A stretch of 38,106 nucleotides of DNA from Rikenellaceae bacterium. Lineage in GTDB: Bacteria > Bacteroidota > Bacteroidia > Bacteroidales > Rikenellaceae. The stretch lies in assembly GCA_015059845.1 (NCBI GenBank), contig SUZR01000014.1:1-38106 (forward strand). The letters are read 5' to 3'. Shown here in pieces: positions 25,158 through 32,260 of the stretch; within the stretch, counting starts at the first letter, position 1, and the number at the start of each line of letters is the position of its first letter. Under the pieces are notes generated by a model that worked only from the letters and a program-made list of their open reading frames with translations, did no database searches and was not told the origin of the DNA. Both the position numbers and the translations under genes were made by a program.

Positions 25158-25862
25158 TTACTCTATCTCTCTTACACTTAAAATTCTTACATCCTCCACG
25201 GGGCGATCCAGTGAGTCGGTGCCCGAGCGCTGAATCTTATCCACAACATCCAGGCCGCTTACAACGTGACCAAAAACGGTATATTGGCCATCCAAATGGG
25301 GCGTGCCGCCAACGGTTTTATACACCTCGCGGATAGAGTCGGGCAGCGTAACCTTGCCCTTGGTTGCGCGTGTGATGCGCTGCTGCTGGGCGTCGAGCTG
25401 CTCATCGGAGAAGGTGCGACCCCAGACGATATAGAACTGCGTGCGTGACGAGCGACGCTCGGGATTCACGTCGTCACCCTCGCGGGCTGCAGCCAGTGCG
25501 CCACGCTTATGGTAGAGCGCAGGAAAATCTATCTCGGCAGGGATATCCTCCCAATAGCGGGGATTGCCCGTCTCTTCGCCATCGGCAAAGAAGTCGCGGC
25601 CGCTAATATCGCGAGTGCGGGGGTCACCGCCCTGAATCATAAAATTCTCGATGACGCGGTGGAACAACAGCGAGTCGAAATAATGCTCCTCGACAAGCTG
25701 CATAAAGTTGTCGCGGTGGATAGGCGTAAGGTCGCTCAGCTCCAAAACGATGTCACCAGCGGTAGTCTTCATCTCCACGCGGCGGGGCTTTGTCGGATTA
25801 GCCTGCTGACTGCAACCGACAAAGATTGCTACGACAATAATTGCAAAAAATATCTTCTTCAT
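25158..25862 (-). CDS. cyclophilin-type peptidyl-prolyl isomerase, lipoprotein
   Basis: A 234-residue envelope PPIase that would speed prolyl isomerisation during folding of exported proteins. The N-terminus is a lipoprotein signal (MKKIFFAIIVVAIFVGC, Cys17). The cyclophilin core follows: VEMKTTAGDIVLELSDLTPIHRDNFMQLVEEHYFD, then LFHRVIENFMIQGGDP with the catalytic Arg, RGALAAAR, SSRTQFYIVWG and YTVFGHVVSGLDVVDKI. Two insertions relative to minimal bacterial cyclophilins are seen, after GGDP (FFADGEETGNPRYWEDIPAE) and after YIVWG (about 35 residues). These are usual in Bacteroidota versions, in my recollection. Probably monocistronic. Confidence 0.92.
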   Translation of the reverse strand: MKKIFFAIIVVAIFVGCSQQANPTKPRRVEMKTTAGDIVLELSDLTPIHRDNFMQLVEEHYFDSLLFHRVIENFMIQGGDPRTRDISGRDFFADGEETGNPRYWEDIPAEIDFPALYHKRGALAAAREGDDVNPERRSSRTQFYIVWGRTFSDEQLDAQQQRITRATKGKVTLPDSIREVYKTVGGTPHLDGQYTVFGHVVSGLDVVDKIQRSGTDSLDRPVEDVRILSVREIE

Positions 25863-25900
25863 TTTGAATTTTGCAGGCGTAACGCCTGTTTTAAGAGTGG

Positions 25901-25945
25901 TGAGGCACGATGGCTAATTACCGATGGAGTAATTCCCGTGCGTCA
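25901..25945. repeat. interrupted inverted repeat between dut and the cyclophilin gene
   Basis: The outer arms GCACG/CGTGC (with flanking TGAG/GTCA partly pairing) and the inner arms AATTAC/GTAATT enclose a 7-nt loop, forming a roughly 45-nt cruciform. A shorter 6-bp hairpin CAGGCG-TAA-CGCCTG lies at 25874-25888. ATTTTGAATTTTG-type direct repeats flank both sides (25861-25874 and 25951-25978). No T tract follows, so terminator function is doubtful. Confidence 0.6.
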
Positions 25946-25979
25946 GCCCAATTTTGAATTTTGAATTCTAAATTTTGCA

Positions 25980-26411
25980 TTACTTACCCGTAGAGCCGAA
26001 GCCGCCTGCTCCGCGCTCCGTTGCGCCCAGCTCCTCGACCGGCAGCCACTCAATCTGCTCGTAGCGTGCCACAATCATCTGCGCAATACGCTCGCCCGAC
26101 TCGATGGTGAAGGGCTCGTTGCTCAGGTTGACGAGGATAACCTTAATCTCGCCACGATAGTCGGCATCGATAGTGCCGGGCGAGTTCAGCACCGTAATGC
26201 CGTGCTTGGCAGCGAGGCCACTGCGGGGACGAATCTGCATCTCGCAGCCCTCGGGCAGCTCAACAAACAATCCCGTAGGAATCATTGCACGCTCCAGCGG
26301 GCGCAGGGTTACGCTCTCGTCGATGTTGGCACGGATATCAAGGCCCGCAGAGAGGGGTGTCTGATACTCGGGAAGAGCGTGTTTTGAGTGGTTTACAATT
26401 TTTACTTTCAT
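25980..26411 (-). CDS. dut: deoxyuridine 5'-triphosphate nucleotidohydrolase (dUTPase)
   Basis: dUTPase hydrolyses dUTP to dUMP and PPi, keeping uracil out of DNA and feeding thymidylate synthesis. The 143-residue trimeric-type enzyme has all five motifs in order: AGLDIRA (22-28), [12 protein letters not shown] (61-72), [11 protein letters not shown] (79-89, active-site water Asp), ERIAQMIV (about 107-114) and the flexible C-terminal [11 protein letters not shown]. It lies 23 nt downstream of the flippase gene on the same strand. Confidence 0.96.
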   Translation of the reverse strand: MKVKIVNHSKHALPEYQTPLSAGLDIRANIDESVTLRPLERAMIPTGLFVELPEGCEMQIRPRSGLAAKHGITVLNSPGTIDADYRGEIKVILVNLSNEPFTIESGERIAQMIVARYEQIEWLPVEELGATERGAGGFGSTGK

Positions 26412-26434
26412 ATCTTTGAGTTTTTAGTTTTCAT

Positions 26435-27910
26435 TTATCGGCGGCGCAACACCGAGCGCATCATAGCTCGCACATCAATCTTCTCACGCCATACGGCATA
26501 GGCCACAAACGATGCAAAGATTACGATATTCACCCCGTAGCGCACGCCCTCGCCCACGTATGGCAGTAGCACCTCGCTCAACGCAAACAGCCCAACGCCC
26601 AGCACTACATACTCCACGATGCGACGCACATCGTAGGGGGTGGGGAAGTAACGGCGATTGAGGTAGTAGCTCACGCCCACCATCGCCGCCTCGGCGATAA
26701 AGCGTGCCCACGCCGCTCCGTAGTAACCCCAGCGGGGCAACAGCAGCAGGTTCATAGCAACCGTGAAGGCCAGACCCACGAAGGTGACATATACGGCGAA
26801 GCGGGTCTTCTCCTCACGCTTATACCAGAACGAGAGGTTGAGCCACACACCCGCCAAGATATTACCGCCTAAGATAACAGGCAGGATAAAGATTCCCTCG
26901 CGGAAGTCACGGCCCACAATCAACGCAAAGAGATCGCGGAAGAGGGCTATGCCGAGGAAAATCATCATCGAGGCCATCATATAGTATTTCAGCGCGGCGG
27001 CGTTCGACTCCACAAACTCCTCCTTCGTAAAGTTCGAGAGGAAGAAGGGCTCGGCCGCCAGGCGGTACATCTGCGTAAAGAGCGTCATCACTACGGCAAT
27101 CTTGCAAATCGCGCCATAGACACCCAGCTGCGATATAGCGTCGTCGGGAATGATATACTTAATCATCTGGCGGTCGATAAACTCGTTGGCTGTGCCAGCA
27201 ATGCCGCCAATGAGCAGCGGCAACGAGTAGGCCAGAATAAGGCGCAGCTGTCGGCCGTCGATGCGCGGTACGGTGCGCTCGGTAGTGGGCAGGATAAGCA
27301 GAAAAGTAGCCACACTCGCCACAAGGTTTGTCACAAATACCCACCCCACGCCAAACTCGCTATCGAACAACCCGATGGCTACGAACAACACCGCCAGGCC
27401 CACGTTGATAACCACATTGCACGCCTTCAAGACGACAAACTTCAGCGCACGGCCCTGCTCCCTAAGACGCGAGAAGGGAATCATCGTGGCCACATCGAAG
27501 AAGATGATGGCGGCAACCATCAGGATATACTCCTCGTGTCCCACATACGCCTCACCCATCAGGCGTGCCACATCGCTGCGGAACAGCGCAATCAAGGCAA
27601 AGAAGATTGTCGAGGCGACGAGCGTTGCACCCCACGTGGTGGCGAAGAGCTTACGCTTGCGGCGGCGTATCTCCTCCGGCGTGCCTCCCTCAGCCTCGGC
27701 TTTGGCCGAGAAGCGGAAGTAGCTCGACTCCATACCCATCGACAACAGCACCAGCGCAAAGGGAATGAGAGCATAGACATCGGTGACGATACCGTATGCC
27801 GCCTGCCCGAACACACGCGTGTAGATGGGCGTGAGCAGGTAGCTCAACAATCTCACGACTATTGTGCTGACACCATAAATGGCGGTCTGTTTGGCTAATT
27901 TCTCGAGCAT
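26435..27910 (-). CDS. polysaccharide flippase (MOP superfamily, Wzx/PST-type)
   Basis: A 491-residue inner-membrane protein with about 12-14 hydrophobic segments. It opens LAKQTAIYGVSTIVVRLLSYLLTPIYTRVFGQAAYGIVTDVYAL, the typical start of the polysaccharide transport/Wzx family that flips lipid-linked sugars. Other landmarks are SSYFRFSAKAEAEGG in loop 1, LILAYSLPLLIGGIAGTANEFIDRQMI in the middle and AAWARFIAEAAMVGVSYYLN near the end. No glycosyltransferases lie next to it, so it is a stand-alone flippase whose substrate (O-antigen, capsule, lipid II-like) cannot be assigned. Its 5' region is unusual, see the CpG-rich leader entry. A -7 element lies at 27996-28003. Confidence 0.88.
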   Translation of the reverse strand: MLEKLAKQTAIYGVSTIVVRLLSYLLTPIYTRVFGQAAYGIVTDVYALIPFALVLLSMGMESSYFRFSAKAEAEGGTPEEIRRRKRKLFATTWGATLVASTIFFALIALFRSDVARLMGEAYVGHEEYILMVAAIIFFDVATMIPFSRLREQGRALKFVVLKACNVVINVGLAVLFVAIGLFDSEFGVGWVFVTNLVASVATFLLILPTTERTVPRIDGRQLRLILAYSLPLLIGGIAGTANEFIDRQMIKYIIPDDAISQLGVYGAICKIAVVMTLFTQMYRLAAEPFFLSNFTKEEFVESNAAALKYYMMASMMIFLGIALFRDLFALIVGRDFREGIFILPVILGGNILAGVWLNLSFWYKREEKTRFAVYVTFVGLAFTVAMNLLLLPRWGYYGAAWARFIAEAAMVGVSYYLNRRYFPTPYDVRRIVEYVVLGVGLFALSEVLLPYVGEGVRYGVNIVIFASFVAYAVWREKIDVRAMMRSVLRRR

Positions 27911-27930
27911 AGGTGTTGTATAATTCTTCC

Positions 27931-27989
27931 TTGCGTGCGCGTAGCGTTACGTGCGCAATGCGTACCCGCGCGCGCATAATGCGCATTAT
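27931..27989 (-). promoter_or_regulatory. alternating GC leader with a perfect 14-bp palindrome, upstream of the flippase
   Basis: This stretch is almost wholly alternating GC/CG and TGCGC-type sequence, and ends in the perfect 14-bp palindrome ATAATGCGCATTAT (27976-27989). The palindrome lies just downstream of the -7 element at 27996-28003, where an operator or the first bases of the transcript would be. GCGCGTA/TACGTGCGC can form a second hairpin at about 27937-27956. A control role is inferred. Confidence 0.5.
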
Positions 27990-27995
27990 AACTTG

Positions 27996-28003
27996 CAAAG
28001 TTA
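27996..28003 (-). promoter_or_regulatory. flippase promoter, -7 element
   Basis: The minus strand reads TAACTTTG then CA, the same form as at folE and the flavoprotein gene. No TTTG at -33 was found. It would give a leader of about 80 nt. Confidence 0.55.
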
Positions 28004-28032
28004 ATGAAAATAAATTAAATATAGGTATAAAT

Positions 28033-28062
28033 AAAAAGGAACTCTCTCGGGAGTTCCTTTTT
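28033..28062 (-). terminator. terminator at the end of the EEP lipoprotein array
   Basis: AAAAAGGAACTC and GAGTTCCTTTTT form a perfect 12-bp stem with a 6-nt loop. A U tract follows in the minus direction. A second hairpin (GCAAC...TCGCT/AGCGA...GTTGC, 28079-28111) lies between it and the last EEP stop codon. Together they end the folE-EEP transcript. Confidence 0.85.
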
Positions 28063-28127
28063 ATATAACTTTTTGCCTGCAACTGTCGCTGTTTATAGCG
28101 AATTAGGTTGCAAGTTAAAGCGTAGAT

Positions 28128-28970
28128 TTAGAATGTTGCAGTCATCACCACGGGATAGTGGTCAGAGATGAAGGGTGCGCCGTAGTTCTTGTCGCGCAAC
28201 ACCTTGAAAGTGTGGGCCTCGGCGCCACGGAAGAAGATGTGGTCGATAACGCGGTTGGGGTTGTTCTCATCACCCTCCTTCCAGCCGTTGAATGTAGCGC
28301 GGCGGTCGGTCTCGGGAGCCATCTCGCGTGCGTCGAACATCTCGGCATTCAGGGGCTCGAAGATGGGGTCTGTGGTCAGTGCGTTGAAGTCGGCTGTGAG
28401 GAATGCGGGCATACCTACGGGTACAATCTCAGCAAAGCGCTTGCAGATGAGTGCCAAGCCCTCGCGCTGTGCCACCTTACCTACGTGGTCGAGGTGAGTG
28501 TTGATATATGCGAACTCCTTGCCTGTATCCTTCATCTTAAGCTTTGTCCAAGTACAAGAGCGCTTGCAGGCTGCATCCCAGCCCTTTGTAGGCTCCTCGG
28601 GAGTCTCCGAAAGCCAGAAAGTACCGCCATCCAGAAGCTCAACCTCATCCTTCAAATAGAAGATAGACATATGCTCACCCGATGACTTACCATCCTCACG
28701 ACCTACGCCGATGTGACCATACTGGGGCAGGTTCTCCACCAGGTATGCCATCTGGTCGGGCTTAGCCTCCTGCACACCAAAGATGGTAGGCTTCTCCTCG
28801 TTAATCATATTGATTGAAGCGTGCTTACGCTTGTCCCAGTGGTTCTCGCCATCGCCACCGCTAACGCGTACGTTGTATGAGATAACCTTGATTGTGTTTT
28901 TCTTCTCTGCGCACGATGTAGCACCAACGGCTACTGCTGCGCACGCCAAAAATAGAATAAGTTTTTTCAT
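28128..28970 (-). CDS. EEP-superfamily phosphohydrolase lipoprotein 1
   Basis: A 280-residue lipoprotein (Cys20 in GATSC) of the endonuclease/exonuclease/phosphatase superfamily (DNase I, sphingomyelinase and inositol-phosphatase fold), a metal-dependent phosphodiester or phosphomonoester hydrolase. Catalytic residues are all present: Asn33 (SYNVR), Glu68 (GVQEA), His159/Asp161 (NTHLDH), Asp194/Asn196 (ADFN), Asp243 (VIDH) and the terminal Asp270-His271 (ISDHYPV). It is the last of five tandem paralogues. Anchoring outside the inner membrane points to scavenging of an extracellular substrate: nucleic acid, phospholipid or sugar phosphate. The substrate cannot be read from sequence. Its 3' flank (GCGTAGATTTAGAA) matches those of EEP copies 2 and 3. 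Confidence 0.88.
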   Translation of the reverse strand: MKKLILFLACAAVAVGATSCAEKKNTIKVISYNVRVSGGDGENHWDKRKHASINMINEEKPTIFGVQEAKPDQMAYLVENLPQYGHIGVGREDGKSSGEHMSIFYLKDEVELLDGGTFWLSETPEEPTKGWDAACKRSCTWTKLKMKDTGKEFAYINTHLDHVGKVAQREGLALICKRFAEIVPVGMPAFLTADFNALTTDPIFEPLNAEMFDAREMAPETDRRATFNGWKEGDENNPNRVIDHIFFRGAEAHTFKVLRDKNYGAPFISDHYPVVMTATF

Positions 28971-28983
28971 AGTATTTTTTAGT

Positions 28984-29048
28984 TATTATAAGTGTTATAG
29001 GTGGTATAGGCAATTTCTTATAATACTTATAGCACCTATAATACCTAT
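28984..29048. repeat. 9-nt-unit palindromic array, copy R2
   Basis: ATAAGTGTT, ATAGGTGGT and ATAGG face ATAATACTT, ATAGCACCT, ATAATACCT. The two arms pair over about 27 nt with mostly G-U substitutions, around a short CAATTTC loop. It lies just upstream of EEP gene 1. Confidence 0.75.
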
Positions 29049-29077
29049 TTTATTTCTTTACTCTACAACCTACTTGC

Positions 29078-29172
29078 CTGCAACCCTCGGAGCCTTTAGG
29101 CGACCGAAGCCCCTGCCTGAGGCGGGGGTTTGGGGGTGGGTCAGACTTGTAAATGCGGCCGCTGGCCGCAAG
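29078..29172 (+). repeat. GC-rich two-hairpin interspersed element, copy E2
   Basis: A 95-bp element: CTGCAACCCTCGGAG, GGCGACCGAAG, the hairpin CCCCTGCC-TGA-GGCGGGG, the G-rich run GGTTTGGGGGTGGG, TCAGA, and the hairpin TGCGGCC-GCT-GGCCGCA. It lies between the EEP2 stop and the R2 palindrome. Confidence 0.85.
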
Positions 29173-29185
29173 CTGAGGCGTAGAT

Positions 29186-30028
29186 TTAGAATGTTGCCGT
29201 CAAAACCACAGGATAGTGGTCCGAGATAAACTCCCAGCCGTAATCCTTATCCATCAGCACCTCGAACTTCTCAGGCTCGGCACCTCGGAAGAAGATGTGG
29301 TCGATGATGCGGTTTGCATTATTCTCGTCACCCTTTTTCCACGCATTGTATGTTGCGCGGCGGTCGGTTACGGGCGACACCTCGCGGGCATCGAGCATCA
29401 CGCCCTGCATAGGAGCGAAAATCTCGTGTGTAGAGACAGCATTCCAGTCGGCCGTAATAAATACGGGTATATCTGCGCCAGCCGTAAGCTCCTCAACGCG
29501 AGCGAGAATGAGCTTCACCGACTCCTCGCGGGCGGGCCAGCTGCGGTGGTCGAGGTGGGTGTTGAGATAGAAGAACTCCTTACCCGAATCCTTGGCGCGC
29601 ATCTTGGTCCACGTGCACGAGCGGTGCTGCGAAGCACCCCAGCCGATTGAGGGGGTGTCGGGGGTCTCCGAGAGCCAGAAGATACCGCCATCCAGCAGCT
29701 CAACCTTATCCTTGTGGTAGAAGATAGACATAATCTCACCCTCGAGCTTACCATCATCCTGACCGATGCCGATGTGGCCATACTCGGGCAGGTTATCCAC
29801 GAAGTACGACATCTGCTCCCATACGCCCTCCTGCGTACCGAAGACGGTGGGCAGCTCCTCGCGAATCATATTGATAGAGGCGTGCTTGCGGTTATCCCAA
29901 TGGTTCTCGCCATCCTTGTTGTTCAGGTAGCGGATGTTGTACGACATAACCTTAATCTCGGTTGTGCGGTCGCACGCTACGCCAAAGGCAGCCACCACGG
30001 CCAAGAATGCACATAATATCTTTTTCAT
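29186..30028 (-). CDS. EEP-superfamily phosphohydrolase lipoprotein 2
   Basis: A 280-residue paralogue (lipobox FGVAC, Cys19). The EEP motifs SYNIR, GTQEG, NTHLDH, ADWN, IIDHIF and ISDHYPV are intact. Two local differences from its neighbours are visible. The catalytic Glu is followed by Gly rather than Ala, and the pair of Cys seen in the other copies (WDAAC, then SCTWT or TCTWT) is reduced, with WGASQHRSCTWT keeping only the second. The latter may mean a disulfide present in the others is absent here. The stop codon is followed directly by element E2. Confidence 0.87.
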   Translation of the reverse strand: MKKILCAFLAVVAAFGVACDRTTEIKVMSYNIRYLNNKDGENHWDNRKHASINMIREELPTVFGTQEGVWEQMSYFVDNLPEYGHIGIGQDDGKLEGEIMSIFYHKDKVELLDGGIFWLSETPDTPSIGWGASQHRSCTWTKMRAKDSGKEFFYLNTHLDHRSWPAREESVKLILARVEELTAGADIPVFITADWNAVSTHEIFAPMQGVMLDAREVSPVTDRRATYNAWKKGDENNANRIIDHIFFRGAEPEKFEVLMDKDYGWEFISDHYPVVLTATF

Positions 30029-30033
30029 AGTTT

Positions 30034-30123
30034 TATTATAGGGGTAATAAGTGTTATAGGAATTATAGGTGTTATAAGTATTATAAGAAATTGCCTATAA
30101 CACATATAGCACCTATAACACCT
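30034..30123. repeat. 9-nt-unit palindromic array, copy R3
   Basis: The longest array in this region, about 90 nt. Units ATAAGTGTT, ATAGGTGTT and ATAAGTATT on the left face ATAACACAT, ATAGCACCT and ATAACACCT on the right, around GAAATTGCC. It lies just upstream of EEP gene 2. Confidence 0.75.
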
Positions 30124-30154
30124 GTTTTATTTCTTTACTCTACAACCTTCCTGC

Positions 30155-30248
30155 CTGCACCCTCGGAGCCGTTAGGCGACCGAAGCCCCTGCCTGAGGCG
30201 GGGGTTTGGGGGTGGGTCAGATTTGCAACTGCGGCCAGCGGCCGCAAG
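30155..30248 (+). repeat. GC-rich two-hairpin interspersed element, copy E3
   Basis: Almost identical to copy E2 over 94 bp, with changes in the last hairpin (TGCGGCC-AGC-GGCCGCA) that keep the pairing. It lies directly after the EEP3 stop codon. Confidence 0.85.
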
Positions 30249-30261
30249 CTGAGGCGTAGAT

Positions 30262-31095
30262 TTAGAACGTCGCCGTCATCACTACGGGATAGTGGTCAGA
30301 GATAAACTCAGCACCGTAGTTCTTGTCACGCAACACCTTGTAAGTCAAGGGCTGTGCGCCACGGAAGAGAACGTAGTCGATGATAGCACCACCCTCCTTC
30401 TTCCAGCCGTTTGATGTGGGGCGGTTGTCGGTCTCGGGAGCAGCAACGCGTGAGTCGCTCATCACCTCGCGCAGAGGATTGAAAATCTCATTCTCGGGAC
30501 GTGTGTTGAAGTCACCGGTCATAAATACAGTCATATCCTCGGGTACCAACTCCTTAACCTTCTGAGCCAGAAGCTTCATAGCGTTAGCCTTAGCCTCTTT
30601 TCCCTTGTGGTCGAGGTGTGTGTTGAAGTATGCGAACTTCTCGCCTGTTGACTTCATCTTCATAATGGTCCAAGTACAAGTACGGAAGCAAGCAGCATCC
30701 CAGCCCTTTGTCACCTGGTCGGGTGTAGCCGAGAGCCAGAAGGTACCGCCGTCCAACATCTCAACCTCGTCCTTGAGCCAGAAGATAGTCATATGCTCGC
30801 CCTTAGACTTACCATCATCACGACCTACGCCGATGTAACCGTACTCGGGCAGGTTCTTGGTCATATACTCCTGCTGGTCGGGGCACGCCTCCTGCAGACC
30901 GAAAACGGTGGGTTTCTCGTCGTGGATAAGGTTCAACGACGCCTCCTTACGGAACTCCCAGTAGTTGGGGCCGTCAGCCTCGGGGTTACCACTCATACGG
31001 ATGTTGTAAGACATCACCTTAATCTCCGATGTCTTGTCGCACGCTACGCCAAACAAAGCCGCAGCAGCTACGATTGCGTAAAAAATCTTCTTCAT
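30262..31095 (-). CDS. EEP-superfamily phosphohydrolase lipoprotein 3
   Basis: A 277-residue paralogue (lipobox FGVAC, Cys19). The motifs SYNIR, GLQEA, NTHLDH, GDFN, IIDYVLF and ISDHYPV are present. In this copy the usual (V/I)IDHIF is IIDYVLF, so the His after the penultimate Asp is replaced by Tyr; that His is conserved in the other four. The Cys pair CFRTCTW is retained. It is slightly shorter because of a deletion in the KEGDENN loop (here KKEGGA). Confidence 0.87.
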   Translation of the reverse strand: MKKIFYAIVAAAALFGVACDKTSEIKVMSYNIRMSGNPEADGPNYWEFRKEASLNLIHDEKPTVFGLQEACPDQQEYMTKNLPEYGYIGVGRDDGKSKGEHMTIFWLKDEVEMLDGGTFWLSATPDQVTKGWDAACFRTCTWTIMKMKSTGEKFAYFNTHLDHKGKEAKANAMKLLAQKVKELVPEDMTVFMTGDFNTRPENEIFNPLREVMSDSRVAAPETDNRPTSNGWKKEGGAIIDYVLFRGAQPLTYKVLRDKNYGAEFISDHYPVVMTATF

Positions 31096-31125
31096 AATAT
31101 TATTGGTTTGTGTTTTTTCATTTTT

Positions 31126-31199
31126 GTTATAAGTGTTATAGGTGCTATAGGTGTTATAGGCAATCTCTTATAATACTTATAGCACTTATATCTCTTATC
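31126..31199. repeat. 9-nt-unit palindromic array, copy R4
   Basis: ATAAGTGTT, ATAGGTGCT, ATAGGTGTT, ATAGG on the left face TTATAATAC, TTATAGCAC, TTATATCTC on the right, around CAATCTC. It fills the EEP3-EEP4 gap up to the EEP4 stop codon; no GC-rich element is present in this gap. Confidence 0.75.
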
Positions 31200-32045
31200 T
31201 TAAAATCTTGCAGTAGTCATCACCGGATAGTGGTCCGAGATGTAGGGTGCGCCGTAGTTCTTGTCGCACAGCACCTGGAACTTATCCACCTCCACGCCAC
31301 GCACGAAGATATGGTCCACGACAACGGGTGTCTCCCTCACCTTCCAGCCGGTGTATGTTCCACGGTGGTCGGTCTCGGTGGCCAGCTCGCGTGAGTCGGC
31401 CATAATAGCCTTCAGCGGCTCATAGATAGGGTTGTCGGTGCGGGTGTTGAAGTCGCCCGAGAGGAATACGGGCATATCCTTCGGTATAAGCTCGCCAATC
31501 TTCTTAACGATGGTCTTCATACCCTCCTGCTGCGCCACCTTACCCTTATGGTCGAGGTGGGTATTGAGGAAAGCAAACTGCTTGCCCGTATCCTTGCACT
31601 TGAATATTGTCCACGTGCAGGTGCGGAAACACTGGCCATCCCAACCCTTTGTGGGGGTGTCGGGCGTTGCCGCGAGCCAGAAGGTGCCGTGGTCGAGCAG
31701 CTCCACAGCCTCCTTCTTATAGAAGATAGCCATAAACTCACCACTCTCCTTACCATCGTTACGACCTACGCCATAGTAGGCGTAGTCGGGCAGATTCTCC
31801 TGCAAGAAATCGACCTGCGCCTTCACAGCCTCCTGCAGGCCGAAGACGGTGGGTTGCTCCTCGTTGACCATATTGATTGAGGCCTGCTTGCGGAACTTCC
31901 AGCTGTTGTCGCCATCCTTGTCGTTCATATAGCGTATGTTATACGAGATAACGCGCACCTCATTCTGCTGCGGCGCGGGCGCTGCGCATCCTACCGAAGC
32001 CAACGCTACAACTGCCGCCATCAAACTATATAAAATCTTTTTCAT
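31200..32045 (-). CDS. EEP-superfamily phosphohydrolase lipoprotein 4
   Basis: A 281-residue paralogue (lipobox ASVGC, Cys20, followed by an AAPAPQQ linker). The motifs SYNIR, GLQEA, NTHLDH, GDFN, VVDHIF and ISDHYPV are intact. CFRTCTW is kept. Its loops differ most from the others (NDKDGDNSWKF near 38-48, KVRETPVV near 235). Its stop codon abuts palindrome R4 with no GC-rich element, so it may come from a different duplication event than copies 1-3. Confidence 0.87.
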   Translation of the reverse strand: MKKILYSLMAAVVALASVGCAAPAPQQNEVRVISYNIRYMNDKDGDNSWKFRKQASINMVNEEQPTVFGLQEAVKAQVDFLQENLPDYAYYGVGRNDGKESGEFMAIFYKKEAVELLDHGTFWLAATPDTPTKGWDGQCFRTCTWTIFKCKDTGKQFAFLNTHLDHKGKVAQQEGMKTIVKKIGELIPKDMPVFLSGDFNTRTDNPIYEPLKAIMADSRELATETDHRGTYTGWKVRETPVVVDHIFVRGVEVDKFQVLCDKNYGAPYISDHYPVMTTARF

Positions 32046-32059
32046 AGGTTTTTAATGTG

Positions 32060-32120
32060 ATATAGGTATTATAGGTGCTATAAGTGTTATATAATTCCTA
32101 TAACACCTATAATTCTTATA
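32060..32120. repeat. 9-nt-unit palindromic array, copy R5
   Basis: ATAGGTATT, ATAGGTGCT and ATAAGTGTT face ATAACACCT and ATAATTCTT across a short AT-rich turn. It lies just upstream of EEP gene 4. Confidence 0.7.
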
Positions 32121-32134
32121 AATTTGCTTCCTCT

Positions 32135-32230
32135 CTGCAACCTACGGAGCCTTTTGGCGACCGAAGCCCCTGCCTGAGGCGGGGGTTTGGGGGTGGGTCA
32201 GACTTGTAAATGCGGCTGGAGGCCGCAAGG
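32135..32230 (+). repeat. GC-rich two-hairpin interspersed element, copy E4
   Basis: Aligns with E2 and E3 over 96 bp. The second hairpin has changed to TGCGGCT-GGA-GGCCGCA and keeps most pairs through G-U. It lies between EEP5 and palindrome R5. Confidence 0.85.
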
Positions 32231-32260
32231 TATGCCGTAAGGAGCAAATGCCGTTAATTA

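Noticed and set aside
28984..32120. CRISPR array
   Set aside because: The 9-nt units have no unique spacers of constant length and are arranged as facing arms; there are no cas genes.
29078..32230. GC-rich elements as ordinary intrinsic terminators of each EEP gene
   Set aside because: No T tract follows the hairpins in the direction of transcription and one copy is inverted relative to its neighbours; the real terminator is at 28033-28062.
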